Notes: generated from the sequence alone by a model not told the origin. 64,000 bases of DNA from Nocardia sp. XZ_19_385 (GCF_015355755.1 NZ_JACVEE010000007.1:124001-188000), one strand, 5' to 3'. Counted from the first letter of the stretch, positions 1 through 8,748 are shown. Program-made: numbers and translations.

Positions 1-1
1 A

Positions 2-769
2 AGCGCTACCCGTAGGGGCCGGCCGGTGATGCACCGACAGATCGCCTTGTCCCACCCCACGCACTCATCGGCGGATCGGCTCGGGGTGAATACCGCGATC
101 CTGGTGGGTGATCTAGCGTTGGGCTGGTCTTATGACCTGCTTCACACCGCTGGACTGGATACTGGTATGGCCGAGGATGTTTGGGCGCTGTTGGACGCTA
201 TGCGTACCGAGACGATGAGCGGTCAGTACCTCGATCTGCTCAGCGAAGGCGACCTCGCCGCCGACCTGGACACCGCCTTGGCCATCGCGCGGTACAAGAC
301 CGGGCAGTACACCGTTGAGAAACCGCTGCGCCTGGGGGCGGTCCTCGCCGGCGCCGACGAGAGTCTGTTGGCCTCCTGCTCCTCCTATGCCCTGCCATTG
401 GGCGAGGCGTTCCAGCTGCGTGACGACCTGCTCGGGGTCTTCGGCGATCCCACAGTAACCGGTAAGCCGGTCCTCGATGACCTACGAGCAGGCAAGCACA
501 CCACTCTGATCGCTGTCGCCCGCCGAGACGCTGACTCCAGGCAACGCCGCGGCCTGGATCGCTTGGTCGGTGATCCGAACCTGGACGAAGACGGCGCACG
601 GCAAGTCCGCGAAATCCTGATCGCCTGCGGTGCACGAGATGCCATCGAGGCCATGATCGCCGACCGCTGTCACCAGGCACGCCTCGCCGTGGACGGCGCG
701 CCCTTCCACCCTTCCGCCGCCGCCGTGCTGCACGACCTCGCGTCCACCTGCACCCGTCGCGCCCGATAA
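2..769 (+). CDS. Polyprenyl diphosphate synthase (FPP/GGPP type), 3' part only
   Basis: This enzyme condenses isopentenyl diphosphate with an allylic diphosphate to make a C15-C20 prenyl chain. The reading frame is open to the window edge. The first visible residues are SATRRGRPVMHRQ, the conserved stretch just after the first Asp-rich motif, so the gene begins upstream and the GTG/ATG codons at 26-31 are internal. The second Asp-rich motif is seen as LRDDLLGVFGD followed by TGKPVLDDLRAGKHT. The visible part is about 255 residues, close to the C-terminal two thirds of the family. A terpene cyclase follows 179 bp downstream on the same strand, so this enzyme probably supplies its substrate (inference). 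Chain length cannot be told, because the residues upstream of the first Asp-rich motif are outside the window. Confidence 0.92.
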   Translation, partial: SATRRGRPVMHRQIALSHPTHSSADRLGVNTAILVGDLALGWSYDLLHTAGLDTGMAEDVWALLDAMRTETMSGQYLDLLSEGDLAADLDTALAIARYKTGQYTVEKPLRLGAVLAGADESLLASCSSYALPLGEAFQLRDDLLGVFGDPTVTGKPVLDDLRAGKHTTLIAVARRDADSRQRRGLDRLVGDPNLDEDGARQVREILIACGARDAIEAMIADRCHQARLAVDGAPFHPSAAAVLHDLASTCTRRAR

Positions 770-948
770 CGGCCCGGACTCGGGAGACCCTCTGGTTGCT
801 CTCGGCGCCTACACGCTTCACCGCGTCGCCAACACCGCGTGGCGCGGGCACGCCTGTTCCACGACCACTCTATCCACATGGTCGATTGCAATGCCCTGTC
901 CCGCAACCTGATTCGCCTACGTGCTGACATTCTATCGAGGAGTCGACC

Positions 949-2019
949 ATGGCCGCGCAGTCTCTTCCCGGGGATCGAGTCTTCGACGAGAGCGCACCCG
1001 TTACGCTCGCGTTCTACTGCCCGATCCCATCGTCGTTTCATCCGAATGCGCAACTCGTACAGGACCGTTCGTTCGACTGGATGGAGCGCTTCCGGCTGTT
1101 CGGGGACGCGTCGATGCCACGAAGGAGTGCATTGGCCACCGAAAGCGCCCGAGTCACCGGGAGCATGACCCCCGGCGCACCCGATGATCTGCTGTTGTTC
1201 GTAATGACCTTCATGTATTGGGGGTTCCTGGTCGACGACCTCTTCGATACCGGCACCGTCACACAACGGCGCCAGCAGTACCGTGAGCTGGCACCGCGAT
1301 TGATGCGGGCGGTAGAAGCGCCGCTGGCGCAGGTCCACGACGACCCTGCGCAGGTGGCGCTGCTGCGTGACATGCGCCGCTATCTGGACCTGCACCTCTC
1401 GCCGGCTCTGGTCAGGTGGTGGGTCGCCTCGTATCAGACAGTGCTGCTCGGGGTGGCCCTCGAATTGGACGATGCGCTGAATGAGACGCTGCCCGGCATC
1501 GATGAGTACCTGTTCACCAAAATGCTCGACGGTGCGGCCCGCGCCGTCACCACCACCGTGGAGGTGTGCGGAGGCACCGAACTTCCCGCGGCCGAGCGGG
1601 AAAGCCCAGCCGTCACCGCGCTGACCCACGCCGCAGGCTTGCTGATGACCCTGTTCGCTGATGTGTCGTCCCACACCAAGGACTCCGTGACTGACCGCAA
1701 TATCATCAATGTGCTGCGGTGCGCGGGGCGCAGCTGCGACCAAGCTCTGGACGATGCCGTCGAGTTGTGCGACCGGATCATGGCGTTGTTCCTCGAATTG
1801 CGCACGCAGACCCTCCCCCGGGTCAGCCCCTCGACCTCGGTCTATCTGACCAACCTCGGCACCTCGCTGAGTGGAGTCCTGGACTGGTCCGCGATGACCG
1901 CCCGGTATGCCGCAGCAGGACGCCCGTGCGTGACTCGTACCGATCAGCCGCCCCGAGCCGGGCTCACGCCACCGCCATACGTGAACATCGCCTGGTGGTG
2001 GGACCAACTCGACTCGTAG
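949..2019 (+). CDS. Class I terpene synthase (cyclase) with divergent NSE motif
   Basis: A 356-residue bacterial class I terpene cyclase that would ionise a prenyl diphosphate and cyclise it. The Asp-rich metal motif is D96-D97-L-F-D100 after an aromatic-rich helix. The C-terminal R322-Y323 pair (WSAMTARYA) is the diphosphate-sensing RY motif. The second metal motif, normally N-D-x-x-S-x-x-K-E, reads A237-D-V-S-S241-H-T-K-D245. The first Asn is replaced by Ala and the last Glu by Asp, which is unusual. The start is supported by GAGGAG about 8 bases upstream of ATG. It lies downstream of a prenyl diphosphate synthase and probably forms a two-gene terpene unit with it. The product cannot be predicted from sequence alone. 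Confidence 0.85.
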   Translation: MAAQSLPGDRVFDESAPVTLAFYCPIPSSFHPNAQLVQDRSFDWMERFRLFGDASMPRRSALATESARVTGSMTPGAPDDLLLFVMTFMYWGFLVDDLFDTGTVTQRRQQYRELAPRLMRAVEAPLAQVHDDPAQVALLRDMRRYLDLHLSPALVRWWVASYQTVLLGVALELDDALNETLPGIDEYLFTKMLDGAARAVTTTVEVCGGTELPAAERESPAVTALTHAAGLLMTLFADVSSHTKDSVTDRNIINVLRCAGRSCDQALDDAVELCDRIMALFLELRTQTLPRVSPSTSVYLTNLGTSLSGVLDWSAMTARYAAAGRPCVTRTDQPPRAGLTPPPYVNIAWWWDQLDS

Positions 2020-2370
2020 GTCCACGACTACTCACTCGCTCGAGCAATTGGCGAGTCCCGGCACAATCGAGCCCAGCGGCTACGTCATATTCATTGTTTT
2101 CGCGCGCAGTCTGCAACCAAAGCCGCGGGCGGCGGCTCGTTCCTCAGCACCATATCGGCCCGACAAAGTATCCCGTTCGTGCACGACGGCAATTCCAGGG
2201 CGCGGCTACGCATTGAGCCCACCACATCGCTGTAGGGTTCAAGCCGCCTAGATTCTAGGTTCTCCGCTGAATTCTGCACCAGCTTTTCGCAAGATCGCGA
2301 CGACCTCCAGCGGGGTTGTTCCCACGGAGGCTTCGCTTCAACGACCGCACAGTCGATGGGAAGGATTGCG
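2020..2370. other. Intergenic region between terpene cyclase and secreted protein gene
   Basis: About 350 bases with no credible coding frame. It is more AT-rich in places (around 2085-2105) than its surroundings. It contains a short perfect palindrome, listed separately, and presumably the promoter of the following gene. No convincing terminator for the terpene genes was seen. Confidence 0.5.
2247..2259. promoter_or_regulatory. Short palindrome CCTAGATTCTAGG
   Basis: A perfect inverted repeat with 6-base arms and a 1-base centre, about 110 bases upstream of the secreted-protein gene. It could be an operator half-site pair. A palindrome of this size can occur by chance, so confidence is low. 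Confidence 0.25.
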
Positions 2371-3021
2371 ATGGCACGCGAAGGAACAGAAGGACTCGAG
2401 CCGGTAAATCAGGTTGGTGGTCGTCGTCGGAGAACCCGGCGTTCGGTCGCGCTCGCCGCAGGACTGCTGGCTGTTTCCGGGATCGGCTACTGCCTTGTCA
2501 GTGCCCCGGGCTCGATGGCCCAGGCGGAGCCCGAGAATGCCTCGTGTACCGAAGGCACCGGAAAACTCACGGTCAGCGAGGATGTGCCCGATTCGATCGA
2601 GGCCCCGATAGATCCCGACTCCGCCCCGGCCCCGAAGGCCCCCACCCCGGTCAAGGCTTCGGCGAACATTGATTTCCCGAATGCGGACTGTGCACGCGAA
2701 GAGAGCGGGAAGTCTAAGACAATCTCGTTCGAGGTAGTGGACAACTCCTGCGTGATCACCGCGGAGATCGATGAGGCCGAGGCCAAGACCGCCAGCGGTG
2801 GCGTCGACAAGTCAACGGAGGGAACGTTCGAGTTGAAAGTTCCACTCGACGGTAAGCCGGCAACAGCGATACTCACCGAAAAACTGACCGCGGACAGCGA
2901 AAACGCATCGAAAACCGTGACGGCCGAAGGAACCATTACCGGCATCAAACTGCCAGGGTGCACTGCAGTTCCAACAGGAACATTCGCTCTGGAATACGTC
3001 TCCTACACCTTTGCGGAGTAG
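2371..3021 (+). CDS. Small secreted protein of unknown function
   Basis: A 216-residue protein of no recognised family. The N-terminus has an Arg-rich stretch (GGRRRRTRR), a hydrophobic segment of about 20 residues and a plausible signal-peptidase site after SMAQA, so it is predicted to be exported. The mature part has four cysteines (near SCTEG, DCARE, NSCVI, GCTAV) that could form two disulfides. It also has a Pro-rich spacer (PAPKAPTPVK) and a beta-rich, Thr/Lys/Glu-rich body. ATG 2371 is chosen over ATG 2356 because GGGAAGG sits 6 bases upstream of it. A strong hairpin follows the stop, separating it from the MmpL gene. Exported function near a lipid exporter is suggestive only. Confidence 0.7.
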   Translation: MAREGTEGLEPVNQVGGRRRRTRRSVALAAGLLAVSGIGYCLVSAPGSMAQAEPENASCTEGTGKLTVSEDVPDSIEAPIDPDSAPAPKAPTPVKASANIDFPNADCAREESGKSKTISFEVVDNSCVITAEIDEAEAKTASGGVDKSTEGTFELKVPLDGKPATAILTEKLTADSENASKTVTAEGTITGIKLPGCTAVPTGTFALEYVSYTFAE

Positions 3022-3063
3022 ATGATCGGCACTAGTTCAGTTCCGCAAACCAACTTTGTTCGC

Positions 3064-3095
3064 AGCGTCGCGCCGATAACTATCGGCGCGACGCT
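3064..3095 (+). terminator. Strong intergenic hairpin
   Basis: A 15-base perfect inverted repeat: AGCGTCGCGCCGATA, a 2-base loop, and its complement. It starts 43 bases after the secreted-protein stop and ends about 33 bases before the MmpL start. There is no T-tract, as is common for high-GC actinobacterial terminators. It probably ends the upstream transcript, or attenuates readthrough into the transporter gene. Confidence 0.7.
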
Positions 3096-3128
3096 TGGTA
3101 GAGAAGCGCTTAGAAGAAGGGGTGGAGA

Positions 3129-5342
3129 GTGCCTATCGGGCGCAGGGATTCGTTGGCGCGGCTGGCTGGGCTGATGACCCGATATCGAAGTCGGGTATTC
3201 GCCGGATGGTTGATCGCGGTGGTGCTCGGCCTGTTCGGGCTGCCACACCTGCTGGGATCGTTGGTCTCTCCACCGTTCGAGGTAACTGGCTCCCAATCGC
3301 AACAGGCAGGCGCGGTGCTCGCCGCGGGCCTGCCGTCCCTCGGCAACGAGCCAATGATTGCCGTATTCCATTCTCCGTCGTTGCGGGCGACGGACCCAGC
3401 ATTCCGGGCGGCAATCAACGCCGGAATGGCCGCATTAGGTCAACAGGACGGCATCTCCGGAGTGATCTTGCTTCCGGTGGTCGGCGACCCCGAGCTCTCG
3501 CCGGTGCTGGACGAGACCCTGGAACCGCTGCGACCGCTGCTCCACGACGAGCACACCGCCTACATGCTGGTGGGAGCCTCCGGCAACGACCAGGAACGTC
3601 AAGACCGGGCGCCGGCCCAACAGGCCGCCGTCGACCAAGCGTCCGGGGCCGCGTCTGCGGGCGCGGTTCGCACCTACCTGGTCGCAGCGTCGGCCTTCGG
3701 CCAGGTATTGCAGGAAGCCGAAATCGCGGACTGGTTGCGCATCGAGCTGGTCGCGGTGCCCGCCGCAATCGTTGTGCTGCTGTTGGGCCTGCGAGCACCG
3801 GTGGCCGCGCTGGTGCCGATGATCATCGCAGGCGCATCGATCGTGACCACCCTGGGGTTGTTCGCCCTGCTGGCCGCAGCCTTCCCGGTGGACGGCATGT
3901 TACTGATCGGGGTGAACACGATCGGATTGGGAATCGGCATCGATTACGCGTTGTTCGTGACGAACCGCTACCGGGAGGAACTGGCCGCCGGAGTCGACCC
4001 GGAGAAAGCCCTCCGGACCGCGTCGGCCACGACGGGCCGCACAGTGGTGTACTCAGGATTGATCTTGTTTATGGCGTCTGTGAGCCTGTTCCTGGTGCGT
4101 TGGCCGATATTCGCCCAGTTCGTCGTCGGTATCATGGCGGTGACCGCAGTGACATTGGCGGCCTCGCTCTCGCTGCTGCCCGCCGTGCTGGCGTCGCTGA
4201 CCAAGCGGCTCGAATGGCAGCCCCGGCTCCTGTCGCCGCGGGTTCCGCTCGCTGACGGCGCGACCAGAAATCGACAGTGGCTGGCTCGCTGGGCTGAGCA
4301 CCTGATGCGCCACCCCTGGCCGTACGCCATCGCAGTCACCGCGGGCCTGCTGTTGACCGCGACGCCGCTACCCGACATGAGACTGGGTATCGACCTGGAA
4401 CGCCGCGCACTGGCCGACACGTCATACATGACCGGTCTCGAGCTCACCGAACCGGATGTGCCGGGTTTGGCGAGCGCTGTGACCGTGCTACTCGAGCGGC
4501 CCGCCGACACCGGTGCGCCGGACCTCGGGCCACTGCTGGCAGCCCTGCGGACGGACCCAGAAGTGGCCGCGGTCACCGAACTCGACAATGGCGTCGACCT
4601 CACCACCGTGATTGTCATCCCGAAGCACGTACCCGCCGCACTGCCCGCTGTCGAACTGGTGCACCGGATCCGTACGCAGATCGTCCCCGCGACCGCTCCG
4701 AACGGTCTCCCCGTGCTCGTCGGCGGCACCAACGCCGTCGTCGCCGATATTCTGACCGAAACCTCGACGAAGCTGTGGTGGGTGGTCGCCTGTGTGCTGA
4801 CCCTGATGTTCTTGATGCTGGTCGTCATACTCCGCAGCCTGCTCCTGCCGCTGAAGGCCATCCTGATGAACCTGCTGGCCACCGGCGCGGCGTTCGGACT
4901 CACCGTGCTGCTGTTCCAAAACGACAGCGAAGGCATGATCTGGCCGCAGGTGCCATTGATCGTGTTCGTGCTGCTGTTCGGGTTGTCCACCGACTACGAA
5001 CTATTCCTCGTCCGTCGGATCCAAGAGGAATATCTCCGCACCGGAGACAACCGCGCCGCGGTCGTGACCGGTCTGCAACGCACCGCGCGACCGCTCTCGC
5101 TCGCCGCAGCGATCCTGGCCGTCGGATTCGGCAGCCTACTGGTGTCGGAGATCAACGGCCTGAAGGAACTCGGATTCGCCATCGCCGCGGCCTTGATCAT
5201 CGACGCCACCGTGATCCGCCTCATCCTGGTGCCCGCGCTGATGCAGATCATGGGCAGCTGGAACTGGTGGCTTCCCGTGCTCGACCGCCGAGCACCGAAC
5301 GCTCGAACCGAGCGAGTCGCCGAACCAGTTCCAGCCGCATGA
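3129..5342 (+). CDS. MmpL/RND-family lipid transporter
   Basis: A 737-residue integral membrane protein of the MMPL family, which exports lipids and lipid-linked metabolites across the actinobacterial inner membrane. The N-terminus has one transmembrane helix (VFAGWLIAVVLGLFGL) and an extracytoplasmic loop. A five-helix bundle follows (about residues 195-370), with the family motif GLGIGIDYALFVTNRYREEL. The second half repeats this plan: a TM around 400, a loop, and a second bundle (about 545-720) with FGLSTDYELFLVRRIQEEY. The Asp-Tyr pair that belongs to the proton relay in characterised MmpLs is present in both halves. The GTG start has AGAAGG 9 bases upstream. It stands alone on its strand and converges with the gene downstream. 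The substrate is unknown, but neighbouring lipid biosynthesis genes make a lipid cargo likely. Confidence 0.92.
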   Translation: MPIGRRDSLARLAGLMTRYRSRVFAGWLIAVVLGLFGLPHLLGSLVSPPFEVTGSQSQQAGAVLAAGLPSLGNEPMIAVFHSPSLRATDPAFRAAINAGMAALGQQDGISGVILLPVVGDPELSPVLDETLEPLRPLLHDEHTAYMLVGASGNDQERQDRAPAQQAAVDQASGAASAGAVRTYLVAASAFGQVLQEAEIADWLRIELVAVPAAIVVLLLGLRAPVAALVPMIIAGASIVTTLGLFALLAAAFPVDGMLLIGVNTIGLGIGIDYALFVTNRYREELAAGVDPEKALRTASATTGRTVVYSGLILFMASVSLFLVRWPIFAQFVVGIMAVTAVTLAASLSLLPAVLASLTKRLEWQPRLLSPRVPLADGATRNRQWLARWAEHLMRHPWPYAIAVTAGLLLTATPLPDMRLGIDLERRALADTSYMTGLELTEPDVPGLASAVTVLLERPADTGAPDLGPLLAALRTDPEVAAVTELDNGVDLTTVIVIPKHVPAALPAVELVHRIRTQIVPATAPNGLPVLVGGTNAVVADILTETSTKLWWVVACVLTLMFLMLVVILRSLLLPLKAILMNLLATGAAFGLTVLLFQNDSEGMIWPQVPLIVFVLLFGLSTDYELFLVRRIQEEYLRTGDNRAAVVTGLQRTARPLSLAAAILAVGFGSLLVSEINGLKELGFAIAAALIIDATVIRLILVPALMQIMGSWNWWLPVLDRRAPNARTERVAEPVPAA

Positions 5343-5361
5343 CGGGGTTGGTAACGCTGGC

Positions 5362-6369
5362 TCAGCGAGCGACTACCAAAGAGGCGAATTCGTCTCGGAG
5401 TGCGATTTCAGAGTGCTGCGCAGACCACCAGTAGGCGCACGTGATCAGGCATTCCCGCATATCAGGCACCTCGTGCGTAATATTCATCGGTGTGGTGATG
5501 ACCGTGTAAGGAAGAAAAGGCCGCAGCAGCGTATCCGCTCGGTGCCGGACCTCCCGCTCGTCGGGCGAGCCCGGCATCTGCTGCCATTGCTCCCAGCTGC
5601 AGATATTGGGGATGGGAACGCTGGGCTTTTCGTTCTCGGTCCGCCATCGGTTCACGCCTTCCACAAGGAGTTCGACGCTGGCGGCCAATGTCGGTGCCGA
5701 CGTGCCTGAGCCCAGGATTTCCAGGCGATTGTCGGCTGGACGGTCAGCTGCGGCGATCGTGAGAACGAGTTCGGCGATGTCTGTCGTCGACACCGTCTCC
5801 ACGTAGGCCGACGGGTCTCCGATAACGCAGGGAACGAGCCCTGTCGCCCAGCCCGCCATGAGCTGGTACAGACCGCTGAATCGGGCGGCCAGGCCGTCTG
5901 AGCGCCGTCCGACCACCAACGGCGGTCGGACGATGCTGACGTGGCGGAACCGTGAGGTTGCCTCGCGTTCAGCTACAGCTTTGGACCACTCGTAGGCATT
6001 GCGGTAGTCGGCGAGTTCGTCGGATTCGATACTGCCCGCGAGACCGTTGGCGTACGCGGTGGAGAGATGGATCAGGTGCGTCTCGTCGTCGGCCAGAGCC
6101 TCCAACTCCAGCAGCGGGACGACATTCGCGGCGTAGGCAACCTCAGGGGTCAGATCGAAACGCGGCCGCGCGGCACTGTGAACAATGACGTCCCAATGGC
6201 GTCGAAGCTGGGCTGGGGGAGCCGAGTCCCCCATGGCCCAGCTCATCACCCCGGGCCCACCGCTGGCAGAGCAAGCTAGGAGTTCCCAACCATCTGCCCG
6301 CGCCGCCGCCGCCAGCTCGAAACCGACAACTCCGGTCGCTCCAGTCAAAAGCATTGTCCCGCGCGTCAT
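5362..6369 (-). CDS. Extended SDR / NAD-dependent epimerase-dehydratase family protein
   Basis: A 335-residue Rossmann-fold oxidoreductase. The cofactor motif TGATGVVG lies at the N-terminus and the catalytic region reads STAYANG with YEWSK (YxxxK) further on, typical of extended (atypical) SDRs. These include epimerases, sterol dehydrogenases and thioester-reductase-like proteins. The start at 6369 is preferred over an in-frame upstream codon because TTGAGGAG lies immediately before it. It converges with mmpL and follows the ABC1 kinase gene on the same strand after about 160 bases. The substrate is unknown. The sequence resembles the NAD-binding male-sterility/thioester reductase group more than nucleotide-sugar epimerases, but this is a weak distinction. 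Confidence 0.8.
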   Translation of the reverse strand: MTRGTMLLTGATGVVGFELAAAARADGWELLACSASGGPGVMSWAMGDSAPPAQLRRHWDVIVHSAARPRFDLTPEVAYAANVVPLLELEALADDETHLIHLSTAYANGLAGSIESDELADYRNAYEWSKAVAEREATSRFRHVSIVRPPLVVGRRSDGLAARFSGLYQLMAGWATGLVPCVIGDPSAYVETVSTTDIAELVLTIAAADRPADNRLEILGSGTSAPTLAASVELLVEGVNRWRTENEKPSVPIPNICSWEQWQQMPGSPDEREVRHRADTLLRPFLPYTVITTPMNITHEVPDMRECLITCAYWWSAQHSEIALRDEFASLVVAR

Positions 6370-6530
6370 TTCGCTCCTCAAGTGATCGAATGAATGTGAA
6401 CGGCCCGTTCTTCTATCCGCGGTGGTGCCCGCGTCGGCGAACGGCAATGATGACAACGCGGGCCCAGCAACGGCCTTCGGCGATCAAGCTCAGACAACCA
6501 CGATCATCACGGGTTGAGGCTGTGGTCGCG

Positions 6531-7985
6531 TCAACGACACACCCCGAATTTGGAGACAGTTCGGCCTTGGACGCGGGGCAACTCGTCGTGCGAGTGTGAC
6601 GACGTCAGCCAATTGCGTTCCAGCACGCCGAGTTCGGTACACGGCGGTGCGTCGTAGAACCATTCCCGCGCGATGCGATGCCAGTTGCCGCTGGCCCGGA
6701 GTTTCCCGAGCAGGGCCAGGGTGCCGTACTCCACGCGACGAGCGAGAGCGTGTTCGGCGGGGGCATACTCCCGCCGCCACATCTCGAAGTAGCCGCGGCG
6801 TGGATCGATGAAGGCGAGAAGGGATGTCGCGGCGGCGTCTTCAGCGATACGGATCTCGGCGTCGGTCAGCAGCCAGCCCGAGACCTCGTGCAGCAACCGC
6901 AGGCATTCGTCCGAGGTTGCCGGTGAGTCCGGTTCCAGCACACCGTAATCCACCAGCAGCGCGCGTAGTTCCGCGCCGCGGTATTCGGCAGCCGCTCGGA
7001 CGCAGGCGAGTTCGAAGTCGACGGCGGCGTGGTCCATATGTTTGAACAGGCCGAAATCGAGGAACGCGACTTTCTCGTCGGGTGTGAGCAGAATATTGCC
7101 GGGGTGCGGATCGCCGGTGAAGCGCCGTTCCCGGATCATCGTTCCCAGGTAGAAGCGCAGCAGGATCTCGCCCACACGGTCGCGTTCGGCGTCGGTGAGC
7201 GCGGCCATCGCATCGAATCGGCGCCCCTCGATCAGCTCGGTGACGAGCACCCGTGCGGTGCACAGTTCCGTCTCGATGCCGGGGATGCGGATGAACGGAT
7301 GACCGCGGTAGATCCCAGCGAGGGTCGCGTGGTGTTCGGCTTCGGTGCGGTAATCGATTTCCTCGGCGAAATGGGTGGCGAGTTCCCGGATGAGCGCATG
7401 GTCGGTGATGGCCGGCGCGACGCTGCGCAGTAGGCGCGTCACCAGGCTGAGGTTCTTCAGGTCGGCTCGGATCGCGACGTCGATGCCGGGGTACTGGACC
7501 TTGACCGCGACCGCGCGTCCATCGGCGAGCCGGGCACGGTAGACCTGGCCGATCGAGGCCGCCCCTATCGGCTGCTCGTCGAATTCGCTGAACACCGTGT
7601 CCATCGGACGCCCGTAGTCGCCCTCGATGACTGTCCGCATCTGCTCGAACGGGACCGGCGCCGCCTGGTCGTAGAGGGCGGCGAGCTTCTGCCGAAATCG
7701 CTCGCGTTGCCGAGACGGCAGCGTGTCGGTGCCGAAGACTGCCAGAAGATCGAACATCGACAGCAGCTGCCCGGCCTTCATGGCCAGACCTTTCATACTG
7801 CCCAGCACGGTGACGATGTCCTCGGCCGCGTCGGCGAGCGCGCGTTCGGTCCGGGCGATGCGTTCGGCATCGGTATCGCGGACCATCGACAGCGTGACGC
7901 CCGCGCCTCGAACAGCTTGCCCCACAACGAGTTTGCCCACCTTGGCGCCGCGGCGCGCACGGGAGAGGGGAATCTCCTTCGCCAT
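6531..7985 (-). CDS. UbiB/ABC1 (ADCK) family atypical kinase
   Basis: A 484-residue protein of the ABC1/UbiB/COQ8 family. These atypical kinase-fold ATPases support lipid or isoprenoid-lipid metabolism at membranes. Hallmarks in order are the KxGQ-type motif (MKAGQLLS), the VAIK-like lysine in AVAVKVQYPGID, the catalytic-loop HPGN in GDPHPGNILL, and the metal-binding DFG in FLDFGLFKHMD. The start is supported by AAGAGGA upstream. It lies 54 bases downstream of tetR on the same strand, and a palindrome shared with the monooxygenase operon promoter sits in that gap, which suggests co-regulation by the same TetR. A second ABC1 protein lies at 48.9 kb. Its substrate is unknown. Confidence 0.88.
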   Translation of the reverse strand: MAKEIPLSRARRGAKVGKLVVGQAVRGAGVTLSMVRDTDAERIARTERALADAAEDIVTVLGSMKGLAMKAGQLLSMFDLLAVFGTDTLPSRQRERFRQKLAALYDQAAPVPFEQMRTVIEGDYGRPMDTVFSEFDEQPIGAASIGQVYRARLADGRAVAVKVQYPGIDVAIRADLKNLSLVTRLLRSVAPAITDHALIRELATHFAEEIDYRTEAEHHATLAGIYRGHPFIRIPGIETELCTARVLVTELIEGRRFDAMAALTDAERDRVGEILLRFYLGTMIRERRFTGDPHPGNILLTPDEKVAFLDFGLFKHMDHAAVDFELACVRAAAEYRGAELRALLVDYGVLEPDSPATSDECLRLLHEVSGWLLTDAEIRIAEDAAATSLLAFIDPRRGYFEMWRREYAPAEHALARRVEYGTLALLGKLRASGNWHRIAREWFYDAPPCTELGVLERNWLTSSHSHDELPRVQGRTVSKFGVCR

Positions 7986-8021
7986 CGAAGTCCTCTTTTC
8001 AGCGACCAGTCGAGATTAACA

Positions 8022-8033
8022 GACGTACACGTC
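8022..8033. promoter_or_regulatory. Putative TetR operator in front of the ABC1 kinase gene
   Basis: GACGTACACGTC, an inverted repeat (GACG...CGTC), lies between the tetR stop and the ABC1 start. With its 3' extension (CTAAT five to seven bases further) it matches the site at 8780-8791 upstream of the divergent SDR/monooxygenase operon. Confidence 0.6.
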
Positions 8034-8039
8034 GACTAA

Positions 8040-8711
8040 TCAGCTGTTCGCCGCCGCGTTCCGCAGACCCGGAGTCAGTACCGCCATCGCGGTGTCGATG
8101 TAGCGCCGCCGGTCGGCTGCACCGCGCCCCTGCAGCGCGCGCATGACCGGCGGAATCGTGAGGGCCAGCAGCATCCAGCCGACATCGTCTGTATGCACGT
8201 CGTCCCGGAGGGCGCCGGAATCGACTGCGCGGGCGAGGAATCGGTCGACGGTGGCGGCGAGGATGCCACCCAGGCCCAGGATCCTGGAGTTGAGTTCGTC
8301 GTCGATGCCCGGCAATTCGAACAATAGTGCGCGCATGAGCGCCGGATCGGATTCGGCGATGTGGCACATCCGCTCGACGGCACCCGACCAGGTTCGGATC
8401 AGCTCGTCGACGGTGATCTCGGAATCCAGGGTGGCTGGCTCGAACACATCGCCGGCGATCTCGGTGAGCAGCCGATCGAGACCGTAGTCGACGACATCGT
8501 CGAGAATCGCGCGCTTGCTGTCGAAGTAGCGGTAGAAGGTGCCGTAGCCGACGCCCACCTCGGCGGCGATGTCCGCGGCCGAGGCCGCGGCGTAGCCCTT
8601 GGTGGTGAACACACGGTAGGCGGCCGCGATGAACTCGCGCCGACGCCGCTCACTGTTCTGTTCGTCGCGCGGTCGGCCGGGCCCGCGACCGCGCTTGGCT
8701 GGTTCGGTCAT
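8040..8711 (-). CDS. TetR-family transcriptional regulator
   Basis: A repressor of about 223 residues. The N-terminal helix-turn-helix domain follows a basic leader (RGRGPGRPRDEQ) and contains AADIAAEVGVGYGTFYRYFDSK, the classic TetR DNA-binding region. The C-terminal two thirds is a helical ligand domain of unknown specificity. ATG 8711 and ATG 8720 are both possible; neither has a clear ribosome-binding site, and 8711 fits the usual N-terminal length better. It is divergent from a seven-gene oxidoreductase operon and directly upstream of an ABC1 kinase gene. Matching palindromes flank both targets, so it probably represses both and perhaps itself. The ligand may be a substrate of the operon (inference). 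Confidence 0.9.
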   Translation of the reverse strand: MTEPAKRGRGPGRPRDEQNSERRRREFIAAAYRVFTTKGYAAASAADIAAEVGVGYGTFYRYFDSKRAILDDVVDYGLDRLLTEIAGDVFEPATLDSEITVDELIRTWSGAVERMCHIAESDPALMRALLFELPGIDDELNSRILGLGGILAATVDRFLARAVDSGALRDDVHTDDVGWMLLALTIPPVMRALQGRGAADRRRYIDTAMAVLTPGLRNAAANS

Positions 8712-8748
8712 CCAGCACATCGTATGCGCATCGACCTCGGATCAACTC

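Noticed and set aside
240..851. Long minus-strand frame opposite the prenyl synthase gene
   Set aside because: It is Arg/Pro/Gly-rich and antisense to a gene with clear conserved motifs; high-GC DNA routinely opens such shadow frames.
670..2025. 451-codon minus-strand frame across the terpene cyclase
   Set aside because: It lies fully antisense to the cyclase, which carries DDLFD and RY motifs; composition (Gln/His/Arg-rich) is not protein-like.
6429..6466. GCCCGCGT ... ACGCGGGC inverted repeat as a terminator
   Set aside because: Eight-base arms with a loop of over 20 bases in GC-rich DNA; weak and likely by chance.
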